64,000 bases of DNA from Curtobacterium pusillum (GCF_013359865.1 NZ_JABMCE010000061.1:20717-84716), one strand, 5' to 3'; positions 1 through 8,953 are shown, counted from the stretch's first letter. Program-made: numbers and translations. The notes: generated by a model from the letters alone, not told the origin.

Positions 1-66
1 GGTCTCGGGGGCCCCTGCACCGACAGGCTGGATGATGACGGGGGTCTTCTCGGCGGGTTTGGTCAT
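1..66 (-). CDS. ABC transporter permease, N-terminus only (DppC/OppC position)
   Basis: Only the first 22 codons are inside the window, starting MTKPAEKTPV and running off the left edge. The ATG lies 2 bases after the TGA of the preceding permease, so translation is probably coupled. By position it should be the second permease of the family-5 importer. The visible residues are a hydrophilic cytoplasmic N-terminus and carry no diagnostic motif, so the assignment rests on context. Confidence 0.6.
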   Translation of the reverse strand, partial: MTKPAEKTPVIIQPVGAGAPET

Positions 67-68
67 GA

Positions 69-1154
69 TCAGGCCTCCGTCTGGCGGGTGCGGGGATCGA
101 GGATGGCGTACGCGATGTCGGCGATGACGTTCGCGACGAGGACGGCGAGCACCAGGACGAGGAAGATGCCCTGCATCAGCGCGTAGTCCTTGGCGTTCGT
201 GGCGTTGAGGAGCAGCAGACCGATGCCGGGGTAGGAGAAGACCATCTCCATCACCAGGGTGCCGCCGACGATGAACCCGATCGCGAGCGCGAAGCTCTGG
301 ATCTGCGGGAGCACCGCGTTGCGCGCGGCGTACTTCCAGAGCACCCAACGGTTGGGCATGCCCTTCGCCTGCGCGACCGTGATGTAGTCCTCGTCGAGCA
401 CGGTGAGCATCATGTTGCGCATCCCGAGGACCCAGCCGCCGAGCGACACGATGACGATGGTGATGACAGGCAGGACCGCGTGGGAGACCACTTGTCCGAT
501 GAAGTCGCCGTTCCAGCCTGGTTCCACCCCGATCTCGTATGCGTGGCCGGCGGGGAACCAACCGAAAGCGGTGGAGAACACCGCGATGAAGATGAGCCCG
601 AGCCAGAAGTAAGGCACCGTCCCGAGGAACGTCGTCACGGGAACGAAGGCGTCGAGGCGGCTGCCGCGTCGCCACCCGATGACGGCGCCGAGGGCGGTAC
701 CGACGAGGAACGAGATGATCGTTGCAACGCCGACCAAGCCGAGGGTCCACGGCAGAGCTGAAGCGATTGCGTCTCCCACCGGAGCGAGACCGGTGGAGAG
801 TGAGATGCCGAGGTTGCCGTGGAGGAGCATGTTCCAGTAGTTCAGGTACTGCTCCCAGAGCGGAACCGACTTGTCGAGGCCGAAGAGCGCACGGAGCGCC
901 TTTTCCGCCTCCGGCGTGATCTGCCCCTGGCTCCGGGCCATGAAGGCCTGCACCGCGTCGCCCTTGAGCATGCGCGGCAGGAAGAAGTTCAGGGTGATGG
1001 CCGCCCACAACGTGAAGGCGTAGAACAGCACTCGGCCACCGATGAACCGCCACGGAACACGACTCCGCTGTCCGTCCGCTTTCGCGGCGGTGGTCCCGAC
1101 GAGGGTGGGGTCGACCGGCGCCTGTTCGACGGGGGTCTGGACGTCTGCGCTCAC
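69..1154 (-). CDS. ABC transporter permease, DppB/OppB type
   Basis: 361-residue inner-membrane permease of a peptide/oligosaccharide importer. After a hydrophilic N-terminus of about 35 residues there are about six membrane segments. The cytoplasmic EAA-type loop (AARNAVLPQIQSFALA, about residues 275-290) contacts the ATPases in this family. Its ATG overlaps the stop of the upstream ATPase gene by 4 bases, so it belongs to the operon that begins with the binding protein at 4533. The substrate cannot be read from the sequence. Confidence 0.9.
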   Translation of the reverse strand: MSADVQTPVEQAPVDPTLVGTTAAKADGQRSRVPWRFIGGRVLFYAFTLWAAITLNFFLPRMLKGDAVQAFMARSQGQITPEAEKALRALFGLDKSVPLWEQYLNYWNMLLHGNLGISLSTGLAPVGDAIASALPWTLGLVGVATIISFLVGTALGAVIGWRRGSRLDAFVPVTTFLGTVPYFWLGLIFIAVFSTAFGWFPAGHAYEIGVEPGWNGDFIGQVVSHAVLPVITIVIVSLGGWVLGMRNMMLTVLDEDYITVAQAKGMPNRWVLWKYAARNAVLPQIQSFALAIGFIVGGTLVMEMVFSYPGIGLLLLNATNAKDYALMQGIFLVLVLAVLVANVIADIAYAILDPRTRQTEA

Positions 1155-1963
1155 AGCGCACCTCCTGCGTTCTGCGCCGCGAGCTCCGAGAAGTGCTTCT
1201 CCGGGTCCGGCGATGCGGCGCGCAGTTCGCGCGTGTACGGGTCCTTCGGGTTCAAGATGACTTCGTCTGCTGGGCCGCGTTCGACGACCCGGCCCTGGTT
1301 GAGGACCATGATCTCGTCGCTGAAGTGGCGTGCTGTGGCGAGGTCGTGCGTGATGTACAGGACGCCCAGCCCTTCCTCGCGCTGGAGTTCGGAGAGCAGC
1401 CCGAGGACACCGAGACGTATGGAGACGTCGAGCATCGACACCGGCTCGTCGGCAACGAGCAACGCCGGTCGTGAGGCAAGCGCTCGGGCAATCGCGACGC
1501 GTTGTCGCTGGCCCCCGGAGAGTTCGTGGGGTCGGCGGTCGATGACGGCGTCAGCGTCGAGCCGGACACGTTCGAGCAGGCGCCGCACTTCAGCGTCGAC
1601 GTCGGCGGACGGCACGACATGGTCGAGCCGGAGGGGACGCTCGACGTGATGTCGGATCGAGTGGTACGGGTTGAGCGAGGCAAACGGATCCTGGAACACC
1701 ATCCGCAGCTGCTGTCGGTACTTGCGTAGCCCCTTGCCGAACGTCGGGATCGGCTTGCCGTCGAGGAGCACGGTGCCGCTGGTGGGTCGTTCGAGCTGCG
1801 TGAGGATCTTCGCGATGGTCGACTTGCCGCTACCGGACTGCCCGACCAGACCGATGGTCTGATGGGACGCGAGGGCGAAGCTGACGTCGTCCAATGCCTT
1901 CAGCTGCCCGGAGCCCCGGACGTTGTAGACCTTGGTGACGTTTCTGAACTCGAGGGTCGTCAT
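1151..1963 (-). CDS. ABC transporter ATP-binding protein, DppF/OppF type
   Basis: 270 residues. Walker A GQSGSGKST is at residues 41-49, the signature LSGGQRQRVAIARAL follows, and Walker B reads LLVADEPVSMLD. It would supply ATP hydrolysis for the family-5 importer together with the adjacent second ATPase. It overlaps both neighbours by 4 bases (ATGA junctions). Length and motifs are normal for DppF. Confidence 0.92.
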   Translation of the reverse strand: MTTLEFRNVTKVYNVRGSGQLKALDDVSFALASHQTIGLVGQSGSGKSTIAKILTQLERPTSGTVLLDGKPIPTFGKGLRKYRQQLRMVFQDPFASLNPYHSIRHHVERPLRLDHVVPSADVDAEVRRLLERVRLDADAVIDRRPHELSGGQRQRVAIARALASRPALLVADEPVSMLDVSIRLGVLGLLSELQREEGLGVLYITHDLATARHFSDEIMVLNQGRVVERGPADEVILNPKDPYTRELRAASPDPEKHFSELAAQNAGGAL

Positions 1964-2784
1964 CGTGCAACCACCCCTTTCTGACCGGTGAGGCGCGGGA
2001 AGGAGGCGAGAAGCCTCTGGGTGTACTCGTGCTGCGGGCGGTTCCAGATCTGCTCTGCGGTGGCGAGTTCGACGATTTCGCCCTCGCGCATGATCGCGAT
2101 GCGGTCGCTGATCTCCAGGAGCAGGGGGAGGTCGTGGGTGATGAAGACGACCGAGAACCCGAACTCATGGCGGAGCTGGGAGATCTGACGGAGGATCTCG
2201 CGCTGGACGAGCACGTCGAGCGCGGTCGTCGGTTCGTCCATGACCATCAGCTGGGGCCGAAGCGCCAGCGCCATCGCGATCATGACGCGCTGGCGCATGC
2301 CGCCGGAGAGTTCGTGGGGGTACGAGCGCCTGCGCTGTCCGCCGACCTTCACGATCTCGAGCAGCTCGACGGTGGCGCGGCGTCGCTCGGCGCGGCTCAG
2401 ATCCGGCCGGTGCACCTCGAACACGTCCTCGAGCTGCGACCCGATGGTGGCAACCGGGTTGAGTGCGTTCATCGCGCCCTGGAACACCATCGAGATCTTG
2501 TCCCAGCGGAATCGCCGCATCCGCTCGACGTCGAGGGTGTTGAGGTCGACGTCAGTGCCGTCCTTGTCGTGGAAGGTCACGTTGCCGCTGGTGATGACGG
2601 CCGGCGGACGGAGCAGGCGCTGGACGCCGTAGGCGAGTGTGGTCTTCCCGCAGCCGCTCTCACCGGCGAGCCCGACGATCTCACCGCGACCGATTTCGAG
2701 GTTCACGTTCTTCACCGCCTGCACGGGCGGGTCCACGTCGTACACGACGGAGAAATCGCGCACGGAAAGGAGTGTTTCTGTCAT
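1960..2784 (-). CDS. ABC transporter ATP-binding protein, DppD/OppD type
   Basis: Walker A GESGCGKTT, signature LSGGMRQRVMIAMAL and Walker B LMVMDEPTTALD are present. I start it at MTETLLSV (ATG at 2784) because a GGAAAG ribosome-binding site precedes that codon. An in-frame start 13 codons upstream, at 2823, has no such site and falls inside the hairpin that follows the binding-protein gene. The product is 274 residues and pairs with the DppF-type ATPase. Confidence 0.9.
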   Translation of the reverse strand: MTETLLSVRDFSVVYDVDPPVQAVKNVNLEIGRGEIVGLAGESGCGKTTLAYGVQRLLRPPAVITSGNVTFHDKDGTDVDLNTLDVERMRRFRWDKISMVFQGAMNALNPVATIGSQLEDVFEVHRPDLSRAERRRATVELLEIVKVGGQRRRSYPHELSGGMRQRVMIAMALALRPQLMVMDEPTTALDVLVQREILRQISQLRHEFGFSVVFITHDLPLLLEISDRIAIMREGEIVELATAEQIWNRPQHEYTQRLLASFPRLTGQKGVVAR

Positions 2785-2813
2785 GGTCTTGTCGCTTTCC
2801 TGCTGAACAGTGA

Positions 2814-2844
2814 GGGGCGGCACCGAGATGCTCGGCGCCGCCCC
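2814..2844 (-). terminator. Attenuator-type hairpin after the binding-protein gene
   Basis: GGGGCGGC (2814-2821) pairs with GCCGCCCC (2837-2844), and CCGAG pairs with CTCGG inside, around an ATG loop. It sits between the solute-binding gene and the ATPase genes. Such partial terminators commonly let a binding protein be made in excess of its transporter (inference). No U-tract follows. Confidence 0.6.
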
Positions 2845-2859
2845 GAGAGGACGTGAGTG

Positions 2860-4533
2860 CTACTTCACGGGCTTCAGCTGCATCAGCACCTGCACTGCCC
2901 AGGGCTGCGTCGGGTCGGCCGTCGCGTACTGGTTGCTTTCGCTCGGCCAGCCGGTGAACTTCCGGGTGTTGTACTCACCGAGCTGCGGGTGCGTACCGAT
3001 CGGGATGGCCGGCACGTCATCGACGAAGATCGTCTGGATCTGGTCGAGCAGCGACTTGCGGGTGGCCTCGTCGGAGGCGGCGGCGTACTCCTTGAGGAGC
3101 TTGGTCGCTTCGGGGTTGTTGTACCGACCGAAGTTGTCCGCCACCTGCCCGCCGGACTCCTGCTCGAGGTAGGCGCCGTTCATCGTGTCGTCGTAGATGT
3201 GCCACGGGTTCGATCCGGAGCCGGTCCAGTGCAGCGCCGCGTCGAAGTTTCCGGTTGCGATGTTCGAAGTCCAGGTGTCCGCGTCCGGAGTCGCGACCTT
3301 CACGTCAGCACCGAGGGTCTTCTTGACCTGCGTGGCGATGAGCTGGATACCGGTGACGTAGTCGTTCCAGCCCTGCGGGTTCTGCAGGGTAAAGGAGACC
3401 GCCTTACCGGACGGGTCCATCAGGGCGCCGCCCTTCCAGGTGTATCCGGCGTCCGTCAGCACCTTCTTGGCACCCGCGACGTCGATCGTGAACTCGGAGT
3501 CCTTGTACTTGTCGGCGATGTACTGGTCACCGGTCGGCTGCGGGATGCCCGTGACGTTCTTGAGCTCGGGACCGGCGTTGCTGCGGGCTTTCTCGGCCTG
3601 CGCCTTGCGGTCGACCACCATGTTGACGGCCTTGCGGAACGCGACGTTGTCGAACGGCGCCTTCGTGGTGTTGACGGTGATCATGTCCGGGCTGAGGATG
3701 TTCGCGCCCCAGAAGACGTTGTGCTCTTTGTCCTTGGCGACGTAGTTCTTCTTGTAGTCGGTGATGAAGATCTGCGCCCAGTCGGTCTCACCGTTCTGCA
3801 GGCCACGGAGCAGGCCGGTGTTGTCGTTGTACTCGAGGTACTTCAACTGCGCAACCGGGACCTTCCCGCCCCAGTAGTCGGTGCGGGCCTTCAGCACGAC
3901 GCCCTGCGACGAGAAGGTCGAGATCGTGTACGGGCCGGTTCCGACGGCGTCCTTGACGGCGTCCTTGGTCGGGTCCTTGATGTTCTTCCACTGGTGTTCC
4001 GGAACGATCTGCACCTGGAGGACGTCGCCCTGCTTCACGAACTTCGACTCGGTGAACTTCAGCACGACGTTGCCCCCGTCCTTCGCAACGCTGGCGAGCT
4101 TCAGGCCTGCCAGGTCGAGCGCCGGGTTGTTCTTGATGAGGTTGTAGGTGAAGACGATGTCGTCCGCTGTGAAGGGCTTCCCGTCGCTCCACTTCACACC
4201 TGACCGCGGGGTCACGGTCAGCTGCGTGAAGTCCTTGTTCCACTGCACCTTGGACGCCAGCCACGGGGTGGTCTCGTTCTTGCCGACCGGGTTCACCATC
4301 GCGAGCGGTTCGAAGATCATGCGGTTGTAGCCGAGGGACTGCCCGGAGCCCGTGCTGATGAACGGATTGTTGATCTGCGTCGCGAGCACGGCCGAGCCGT
4401 CGGGCTTCGCGATGGTGAGCGACGAGTTGGCTGAACCGTTCGAGCCGCCCTGCCCGCCGCCGGCACAACCAGTGAGCGCCAACGCACCCAGGGCGAGAAC
4501 GGCGGTCGCCGCTATCAGGTGTTTCTTGAGCAT
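2860..4533 (-). CDS. Solute-binding lipoprotein, SBP family 5
   Basis: 557 residues. A type II signal peptide ends in the lipobox L-T-G-C with the lipidated Cys at residue 23, followed by a Gly/Ser-rich linker. The body matches extracellular solute-binding proteins of family 5 (for example DITGSF-free but with VKWSDGKPFTADDIVFTYN around residue 112), which capture peptides, nickel or oligosaccharides. GGAAGAAG stands about 8 bases before the ATG. It is the first gene of the importer operon, ahead of two ATPases and then the permeases, an uncommon order. The substrate is unknown. Confidence 0.9.
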   Translation of the reverse strand: MLKKHLIAATAVLALGALALTGCAGGGQGGSNGSANSSLTIAKPDGSAVLATQINNPFISTGSGQSLGYNRMIFEPLAMVNPVGKNETTPWLASKVQWNKDFTQLTVTPRSGVKWSDGKPFTADDIVFTYNLIKNNPALDLAGLKLASVAKDGGNVVLKFTESKFVKQGDVLQVQIVPEHQWKNIKDPTKDAVKDAVGTGPYTISTFSSQGVVLKARTDYWGGKVPVAQLKYLEYNDNTGLLRGLQNGETDWAQIFITDYKKNYVAKDKEHNVFWGANILSPDMITVNTTKAPFDNVAFRKAVNMVVDRKAQAEKARSNAGPELKNVTGIPQPTGDQYIADKYKDSEFTIDVAGAKKVLTDAGYTWKGGALMDPSGKAVSFTLQNPQGWNDYVTGIQLIATQVKKTLGADVKVATPDADTWTSNIATGNFDAALHWTGSGSNPWHIYDDTMNGAYLEQESGGQVADNFGRYNNPEATKLLKEYAAASDEATRKSLLDQIQTIFVDDVPAIPIGTHPQLGEYNTRKFTGWPSESNQYATADPTQPWAVQVLMQLKPVK

Positions 4534-4606
4534 CTTCGCTTCTTCCGTGGGAACGACATTGTTTCCGCAACCTGTCGAGCAGGTGACTGGCCCAGACGGT
4601 AACCTA

Positions 4607-4652
4607 CTTACTGACCAGAAAGCAAGCGGCTTACTGACCGGACAGCAGGCGA
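4607..4652. promoter_or_regulatory. Two tandem 23-bp operator-like repeats
   Basis: CTTACTGACC occurs at 4607 and again at 4630. The two 23-bp units agree at 19 of 23 positions. Each unit is also a degenerate palindrome (TTACTGACC followed by an imperfect inverse). They lie in the 169-bp gap between the importer operon and the divergent TetR gene, the expected place for its operators. This is inferred from position and symmetry. Confidence 0.55.
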
Positions 4653-4702
4653 TGCGATCGTGGTAACTTCATGCCGACCCACTGCGGGAGATTGGTGCCA
4701 AG

Positions 4703-5347
4703 ATGACGACGGCTAGCAGCATCACCCCGCGCCCGGAGACCGAGCGACGACGACTGGACATCCTTCGGGCGGCGATGGAGACCTTCGGCGCGAAGGGCTC
4801 AACGAACGGCACGCTGGCTGACATCGCGGAGCGGGTCGGGATGACCCGAGCCGGAGTGCTGCATCACTTCGGGTCGAAGGACGCGCTGCTCCGAGAGGTG
4901 TTGGAGTTCCGCGACCGCGACGACGTGGCGCACCTGTTCGATCAGCAGATGCCGGGCGGACCGGCCTTGTTCGCGCACCTTGTCAGAACGAGCCTGCGAA
5001 ACAGCCTCCGGCCAGGAATCGTGCAGGTGTACACGGTCCTCTCGGCAGAATCCGTCACCGACGATCACCCCGCGCGGGCGTACTTCGAGAACCGCTACAA
5101 GACGCTGCGCGCGGACATCGACAAGGCGTTTCGGGAACTCTGCGACCAGGAGGGCGTCTCCGACGCTCACGCCATCGACAACGCCTCGGCGTCCATCCTC
5201 GCAGTGATGGACGGGCTGCAACTGCAGTGGCTTCTCGATCCGGAAGCAGTCGACCTCGCTGCAGCGAGCGAGTTCGCGATCCAGGCAATCGTGCACGCGG
5301 TGTTGCACCCCACGGCTCCTGTCACGTCCTACACGGACAACGCCTGA
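4703..5347 (+). CDS. TetR-family transcriptional regulator
   Basis: 214 residues. The N-terminal helix-turn-helix is at about residues 32-62 (TLADIAERVGMTRAGVLHHF, then GSKDALLREVL). The C-terminal ligand domain is of the type seen beside sugar-utilisation genes in actinobacteria. It is divergent from the family-5 importer and is probably its local regulator, binding the tandem repeats at 4607-4652. The inducer is unknown. Confidence 0.88.
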   Translation: MTTASSITPRPETERRRLDILRAAMETFGAKGSTNGTLADIAERVGMTRAGVLHHFGSKDALLREVLEFRDRDDVAHLFDQQMPGGPALFAHLVRTSLRNSLRPGIVQVYTVLSAESVTDDHPARAYFENRYKTLRADIDKAFRELCDQEGVSDAHAIDNASASILAVMDGLQLQWLLDPEAVDLAAASEFAIQAIVHAVLHPTAPVTSYTDNA

Positions 5348-5372
5348 CCAGCGCGGCTGACGCGGCCCCGAC

Positions 5373-5400
5373 GACCGCATCGACGTTGCTCGATGCGGTC
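5373..5400 (+). terminator. Hairpin terminator after the TetR gene
   Basis: GACCGCATCGA and TCGATGCGGTC form a perfect 11-bp stem with a 6-base loop, 25 bases after the TetR stop. No long U-tract follows, as is usual in high-GC genomes. Confidence 0.65.
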
Positions 5401-5636
5401 GGGCTCCGTGGTGACGCTCGGCACCGCAGGTGGTCGCGGACACGAGACTGGCGCACCCCGAAAGGCACACACGCCGGTTGACCGCGGGGCAATCACGCTG
5501 ACTGAGGGACAGCGGGCACCGAGCGCTGCATCGAGGATCGATCGACTGTCGGACGCGGAGTCCGCGATCAGGGGTCGCTGCACCGGCACGGCAGCACCCA
5601 CAGCGGTCCGCACCATCCGCGGTGCGACGTGACGGA

Positions 5637-5679
5637 CTGGAGGCGCGACCCTCCTGACGGACGCATGTCGCGCCTCCAG
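5637..5679. terminator. Stem-loop of the recurring CTGGAGGCGCG family
   Basis: CTGGAGGCGCGA (5637-5648) pairs perfectly with TCGCGCCTCCAG (5668-5679) over 12 bp, with a 19-base loop. It lies between convergent genes. The same arm sequence recurs at 29527, 40511 and, as half-sites, elsewhere in the window. Confidence 0.65.
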
Positions 5680-5728
5680 GCTGGTCACCGCGCGCGCAGT
5701 CAGCACACGTCCGTCGGCTGCCGCCTGC

Positions 5729-6670
5729 CTACCCGAGCGGCTCGACGCCGTAGCTGGTGACCACTGCCCGCAACTCGTCCAGGTACGTCTGCGCCTGCAC
5801 GGTGAGAGGAACCGAGGCGTGGGCGATCCAGCCGATCTCGATGCGTTCGTCGACGTCGAGGGGGATGGCGACGATCTCGGGATCGAGGTCGTCGCTGATG
5901 AGACCGGTCGAGATCGTGTAGCCGCCGAGGCCGATCATCAGGTTGAAGATCGTCGCCCGGTCCGAGACGCGGATCTCCCGCTTGCTGGACATCGTCGACA
6001 GGATCTCCTCCGCCAGGTAGAAGGAGTTGTTCGCGCCCTGGTCGAACGTGAGTCGAGGGAGGTCCGCGAGGTCGGCGAGCGTCGCGCGTGCCCGTGACGC
6101 GAGCGGGTTCCGCCGGGCCACGAAGATGTGCGGCTCCGCGACGAACAGCGGCGTGAACACGACCCCGGCGTCTCGCATCAGCTTCCCGAGGACCTGCCGG
6201 TTGAAGTCGTTGCGGTAGAGGATGCCCACCTCACTCCGCAGCGTGCGGACGTCCTCGATGATGTCCCAGGTGCGCGTCTCACGGAGCGAGAACTCGTACT
6301 CGTCCGCCGCCGCTCCTTCGACCATCCGGACGAAGGCCTCCACGGCGAACGAGTAGTGCTGGGCCGACACCCCGAGCAGACGACGCGACGGCTGCCGCCC
6401 GACGTAGCGCTGCTCGAGGAGGGAGACCTGCTCGACGACCTGACGGGCGTAGCCGAGGAACTCGACGCCGTCGACGGTGAGCACGACTCCCCGGGCCGAT
6501 CGGGTGAAGAGGGCGCGCCCGATCCGTGTCTCGAGGTCCTTCATCGCCGCGGACAGGGTCGGCTGCGCGACGTAGAGCAGATCGGCCGCCGCGCTGATCG
6601 AGCCCTCCGATGCGACCTCGATGAAGTACCGCAGCTGCTGCAGCGTGATGTCGTTCGAAACCCGGCCCAT
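5729..6670 (-). CDS. LysR-family transcriptional regulator
   Basis: 313 residues. A winged helix-turn-helix occupies residues 8-67 (LQQLRYFIEVASEGSISAAA, then QPTLSAAMKDLE), followed by the substrate-binding-like effector domain. It is divergent from mesX-mesD, the usual position of a LysR activator, so it probably controls methionine synthesis by that pair (inference). An interrupted inverted repeat lies directly over its own start. Confidence 0.88.
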   Translation of the reverse strand: MGRVSNDITLQQLRYFIEVASEGSISAAADLLYVAQPTLSAAMKDLETRIGRALFTRSARGVVLTVDGVEFLGYARQVVEQVSLLEQRYVGRQPSRRLLGVSAQHYSFAVEAFVRMVEGAAADEYEFSLRETRTWDIIEDVRTLRSEVGILYRNDFNRQVLGKLMRDAGVVFTPLFVAEPHIFVARRNPLASRARATLADLADLPRLTFDQGANNSFYLAEEILSTMSSKREIRVSDRATIFNLMIGLGGYTISTGLISDDLDPEIVAIPLDVDERIEIGWIAHASVPLTVQAQTYLDELRAVVTSYGVEPLG

Positions 6671-6690
6671 AGGCTGAGGCTATACCAGCC
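6669..6690 (+). promoter_or_regulatory. LysR-type T-N11-A boxes and possible -10 for mesX
   Basis: ATAG (6669-6672) and CTAT (6680-6683) form an interrupted inverted repeat fitting T-N11-A. GGCT (6678-6681) and AGCC (6687-6690) form a second one overlapping it. TATACC at 6681 could be the -10 for mesX. The elements lie between the divergent LysR and mesX genes. The assignment rests on pattern and position only. Confidence 0.4.
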
Positions 6691-6789
6691 CATAGTTCAT
6701 CCGGATTACCCGATGCCCTGACATCCCGGCATCATCGAGGGACCCCTTCCACAGTGCCCACGGGCCGCTCGACGTACGGACTGCCGACC

Positions 6790-7782
6790 ATGGCGAACGA
6801 CCTCACCTTCAGCATCACCCGGACCCGGTTCGACGAGGACTACTCCCCCGCGGACAGCTCCCGGCTGACCACGAACTTCGCCAACCTGGCGCGCGGCGAG
6901 CACCGCCAGCAGAACCTCCGCAGCGCGCTCGCCATGATCGACCGTCGCTGCAACGACCTCGCGTCGCGCTCCGGGGCGTTGGACAACCCGGACGGCGACC
7001 GGTACCGCGTCGAACTCGACATCGTCTCGGTCACGATGGAGTTCGAGGACCGGGGCTCGGCTCAGTCCTTCCCGCTGCTCGAGATGCTGGACGTCGCGAT
7101 CCTCGACCGGCGCACCGGCGAGCGCCACCAGGGGATCCTGGGCAACAATTTCTCGTCGTACCTCCGGGACTACGACTTCTCAGTCCTGCTGCCGTCGCTG
7201 TCGTCGCCCACCATCCCGGACGACTTCGGTCAGTTGCACGGGGCGCTCTTCCAGCGGTTCCTGGAGTCTTCCGCGTTCCAGGACCACTTCTCCGCGGAAC
7301 CTGTGGTGTGCATCAGCGTCTCCACGAGCCAGACCTACCGGCAGACCGGCTCCGTCCACCCGGTCCTCGGTGCCGAGTACGAGCACGAGCACTCCTCGCT
7401 CACCGACGACTACTTCGGGCGGATGGGCATGCAGGTGCGCTACTTCAGGCCGCCGGGCGGGAAGGCGCCGCTCGCGTTCTACACGCGCGGCGACCTCGTC
7501 AGCGACTACTCGGACCTGCAGCTCATCGGCACGATCGCCACCATGGAGACGTTCCAGAAGATCTACCGGCCGGAGATCTACAGCGCGAACGCGGTCGCGC
7601 CGAGCACGTACCGTCCGACCCTGGACCACACGGACTTCTCGACGCCTCCCGTCACCTACGACCGGGAGGAGCGCAGCCGACTCGGGATCACGCAGGGCCG
7701 GTACACCGAGGAGCACCTCGTGACGCCGCACCGGGCGCTCCTCGAACGGTGGGCCTCCGAGCACACCGCCCTCACCCACTGA
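6790..7782 (+). CDS. mesX: MesX, DUF1852 family (partner of MesD)
   Basis: 330 residues from the ATG at 6790 (MANDLTFSITRTRFDEDY). A GTG 36 bases upstream is possible, but family members begin close to this motif. The protein matches DUF1852, now called MesX, a putative oxygenase encoded beside core-type methionine synthase MesD. Published genetics in other bacteria show that MesD-dependent methionine synthesis needs MesX and oxygen but not methyl-folate. It lies 20 bp upstream of mesD, and the two are surely cotranscribed. The biochemical step performed by MesX is not established. Confidence 0.85.
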   Translation: MANDLTFSITRTRFDEDYSPADSSRLTTNFANLARGEHRQQNLRSALAMIDRRCNDLASRSGALDNPDGDRYRVELDIVSVTMEFEDRGSAQSFPLLEMLDVAILDRRTGERHQGILGNNFSSYLRDYDFSVLLPSLSSPTIPDDFGQLHGALFQRFLESSAFQDHFSAEPVVCISVSTSQTYRQTGSVHPVLGAEYEHEHSSLTDDYFGRMGMQVRYFRPPGGKAPLAFYTRGDLVSDYSDLQLIGTIATMETFQKIYRPEIYSANAVAPSTYRPTLDHTDFSTPPVTYDREERSRLGITQGRYTEEHLVTPHRALLERWASEHTALTH

Positions 7783-7802
7783 CCGACTGGACCTTCACAC
7801 GC

Positions 7803-8852
7803 ATGAACACTCTTCTGCCCACCTCGATCGTCGGTAGCCTGCCGAAACCGTCCTGGCTCGCCGAGCCCGAGCGGCTCTGGTCCCCCTGGCAGCTCGAAGG
7901 GGCAGCGCTCACCGAGGGCAAGCAGGACGCGCTCCGCACCGCCGTCCACGAGCAGGAGCGTCGCGGCATCGACATCGTCAGCGACGGTGAGCAGACCCGG
8001 CAGCACTTCGTGACGACGTTCATCGAGCACCTCGACGGCGTCGACCTCGAGCGCAAGGAGACCGTCCGGATCCGTGACCGGTACGACGCGGCCGTCCCGA
8101 CCGTCGTCGGTGCGGTGAGCCGTCGCCAGCCCGTCTTCGTCGAGGACGCCGCGTTCCTGCGGGCCCAGACCGACCGGCCGATCAAATGGGCGCTCCCCGG
8201 CCCGATGACCATGATCGACACGCTCTCCGACCAGCACTACAAGAGCCGCGAGAAGCTGGCGTGGGAGTTCGCCACGATCCTCAACGAAGAAGCACGGGAG
8301 CTCGAAGCCGCCGGCGTGGACATCATCCAGTTCGACGAGCCCGCCTTCACCGTCTTCCACGACGAGGTGCAGGACTGGGGCGTGGCCGCACTCGAACGCG
8401 CTGCCGAGGGGCTCCGCGCAGAGACGGCCGTGCACATCTGTTACGGGTACGGCATCGAGGCGAACAACAAGTGGAAGGAGACGCTCGGCGCGGAGTGGCG
8501 GCAGTACGAGCAGTCGTTCCCACTCCTGCAGCAGTCGTCGATCGACATCGTCTCGCTGGAGTGCATCCACTCCCACGTCCCCCTCGACCTCGTCGAACTG
8601 ATCCGCGGGAAGAAGGTCATGCTCGGGGCGATCGACGTCGCGACCGAGACCGTGGAGACGCCGGAGGAGGTCGCGGAGGTGCTCCGTCGGGCCCTCGAAT
8701 TCGTCGACGCGGACAAGCTCATCCCGAGCTCGAACTGCGGGATGGCTCCCCTGGCGCGGGGTGCGGCGCTGGACAAGCTCAGTGCGCTGTCCGCGGGCGC
8801 GGACATCGTGCGAGCAGAGCTCGCCGGCGCCGCCGTCCCGGCCGGGCGCTAG
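7803..8852 (+). CDS. mesD: MesD, core-type cobalamin-independent methionine synthase
   Basis: 349 residues, starting MNTLLPTSIVGSLPKP at the ATG at 7803. It contains only the C-terminal catalytic barrel of MetE. The zinc-binding residues are visible: H211 and C213 in VHICYG, and C312 in SSNCGM, where MetE-type proteins bind Zn for homocysteine activation. Codons 166-219 (8297-8460) are duplicated at 13258-13421 with only third-position differences until the last codon. It is convergent with the CPBP protease gene that ends the Sdp-like cassette. Confidence 0.9.
   Translation: MNTLLPTSIVGSLPKPSWLAEPERLWSPWQLEGAALTEGKQDALRTAVHEQERRGIDIVSDGEQTRQHFVTTFIEHLDGVDLERKETVRIRDRYDAAVPTVVGAVSRRQPVFVEDAAFLRAQTDRPIKWALPGPMTMIDTLSDQHYKSREKLAWEFATILNEEARELEAAGVDIIQFDEPAFTVFHDEVQDWGVAALERAAEGLRAETAVHICYGYGIEANNKWKETLGAEWRQYEQSFPLLQQSSIDIVSLECIHSHVPLDLVELIRGKKVMLGAIDVATETVETPEEVAEVLRRALEFVDADKLIPSSNCGMAPLARGAALDKLSALSAGADIVRAELAGAAVPAGR
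8297..8460 (+). repeat. Left copy of 164-bp direct repeat (inside mesD)
   Basis: This internal segment of mesD is repeated in the same orientation at 13258-13421. I count about six base differences, nearly all at synonymous third positions. The two copies bracket the whole Sdp-like cassette. Confidence 0.85.
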
Positions 8853-8860
8853 CCACTGCC

Positions 8861-8887
8861 CGCCCTGTTCGTTGCGTCGGCAGGGCG
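8861..8887. terminator. Hairpin between mesD and the CPBP gene
   Basis: CGCCCTG (8861-8867) pairs with CAGGGCG (8881-8887) around a 13-base loop, 8 bases after the mesD stop and between convergent genes. A single unpaired CTGGAGGCGCGG arm follows at about 8906. Confidence 0.5.
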
Positions 8888-8953
8888 CTCGGCTCTCGAT
8901 CCTGACTGGAGGCGCGGCTGCCGTCCGACCGTCAGGTCGTGTTGGTACTGGTT

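Larger units (their letters stand above)
5348..5728. other. Convergent intergenic region with two hairpins
   Basis: This 381-bp gap between the TetR gene (+) and the LysR gene (-) has no convincing coding sequence. It holds two perfect stem-loops, listed separately at 5373-5400 and 5637-5679, which could stop transcription from either side. Confidence 0.6.

Noticed and set aside
6754..6789. Upstream GTG start for MesX
   Set aside because: Would add 12 residues not matching the family N-terminus; the ATG at 6790 fits better, although neither has a strong ribosome-binding site.
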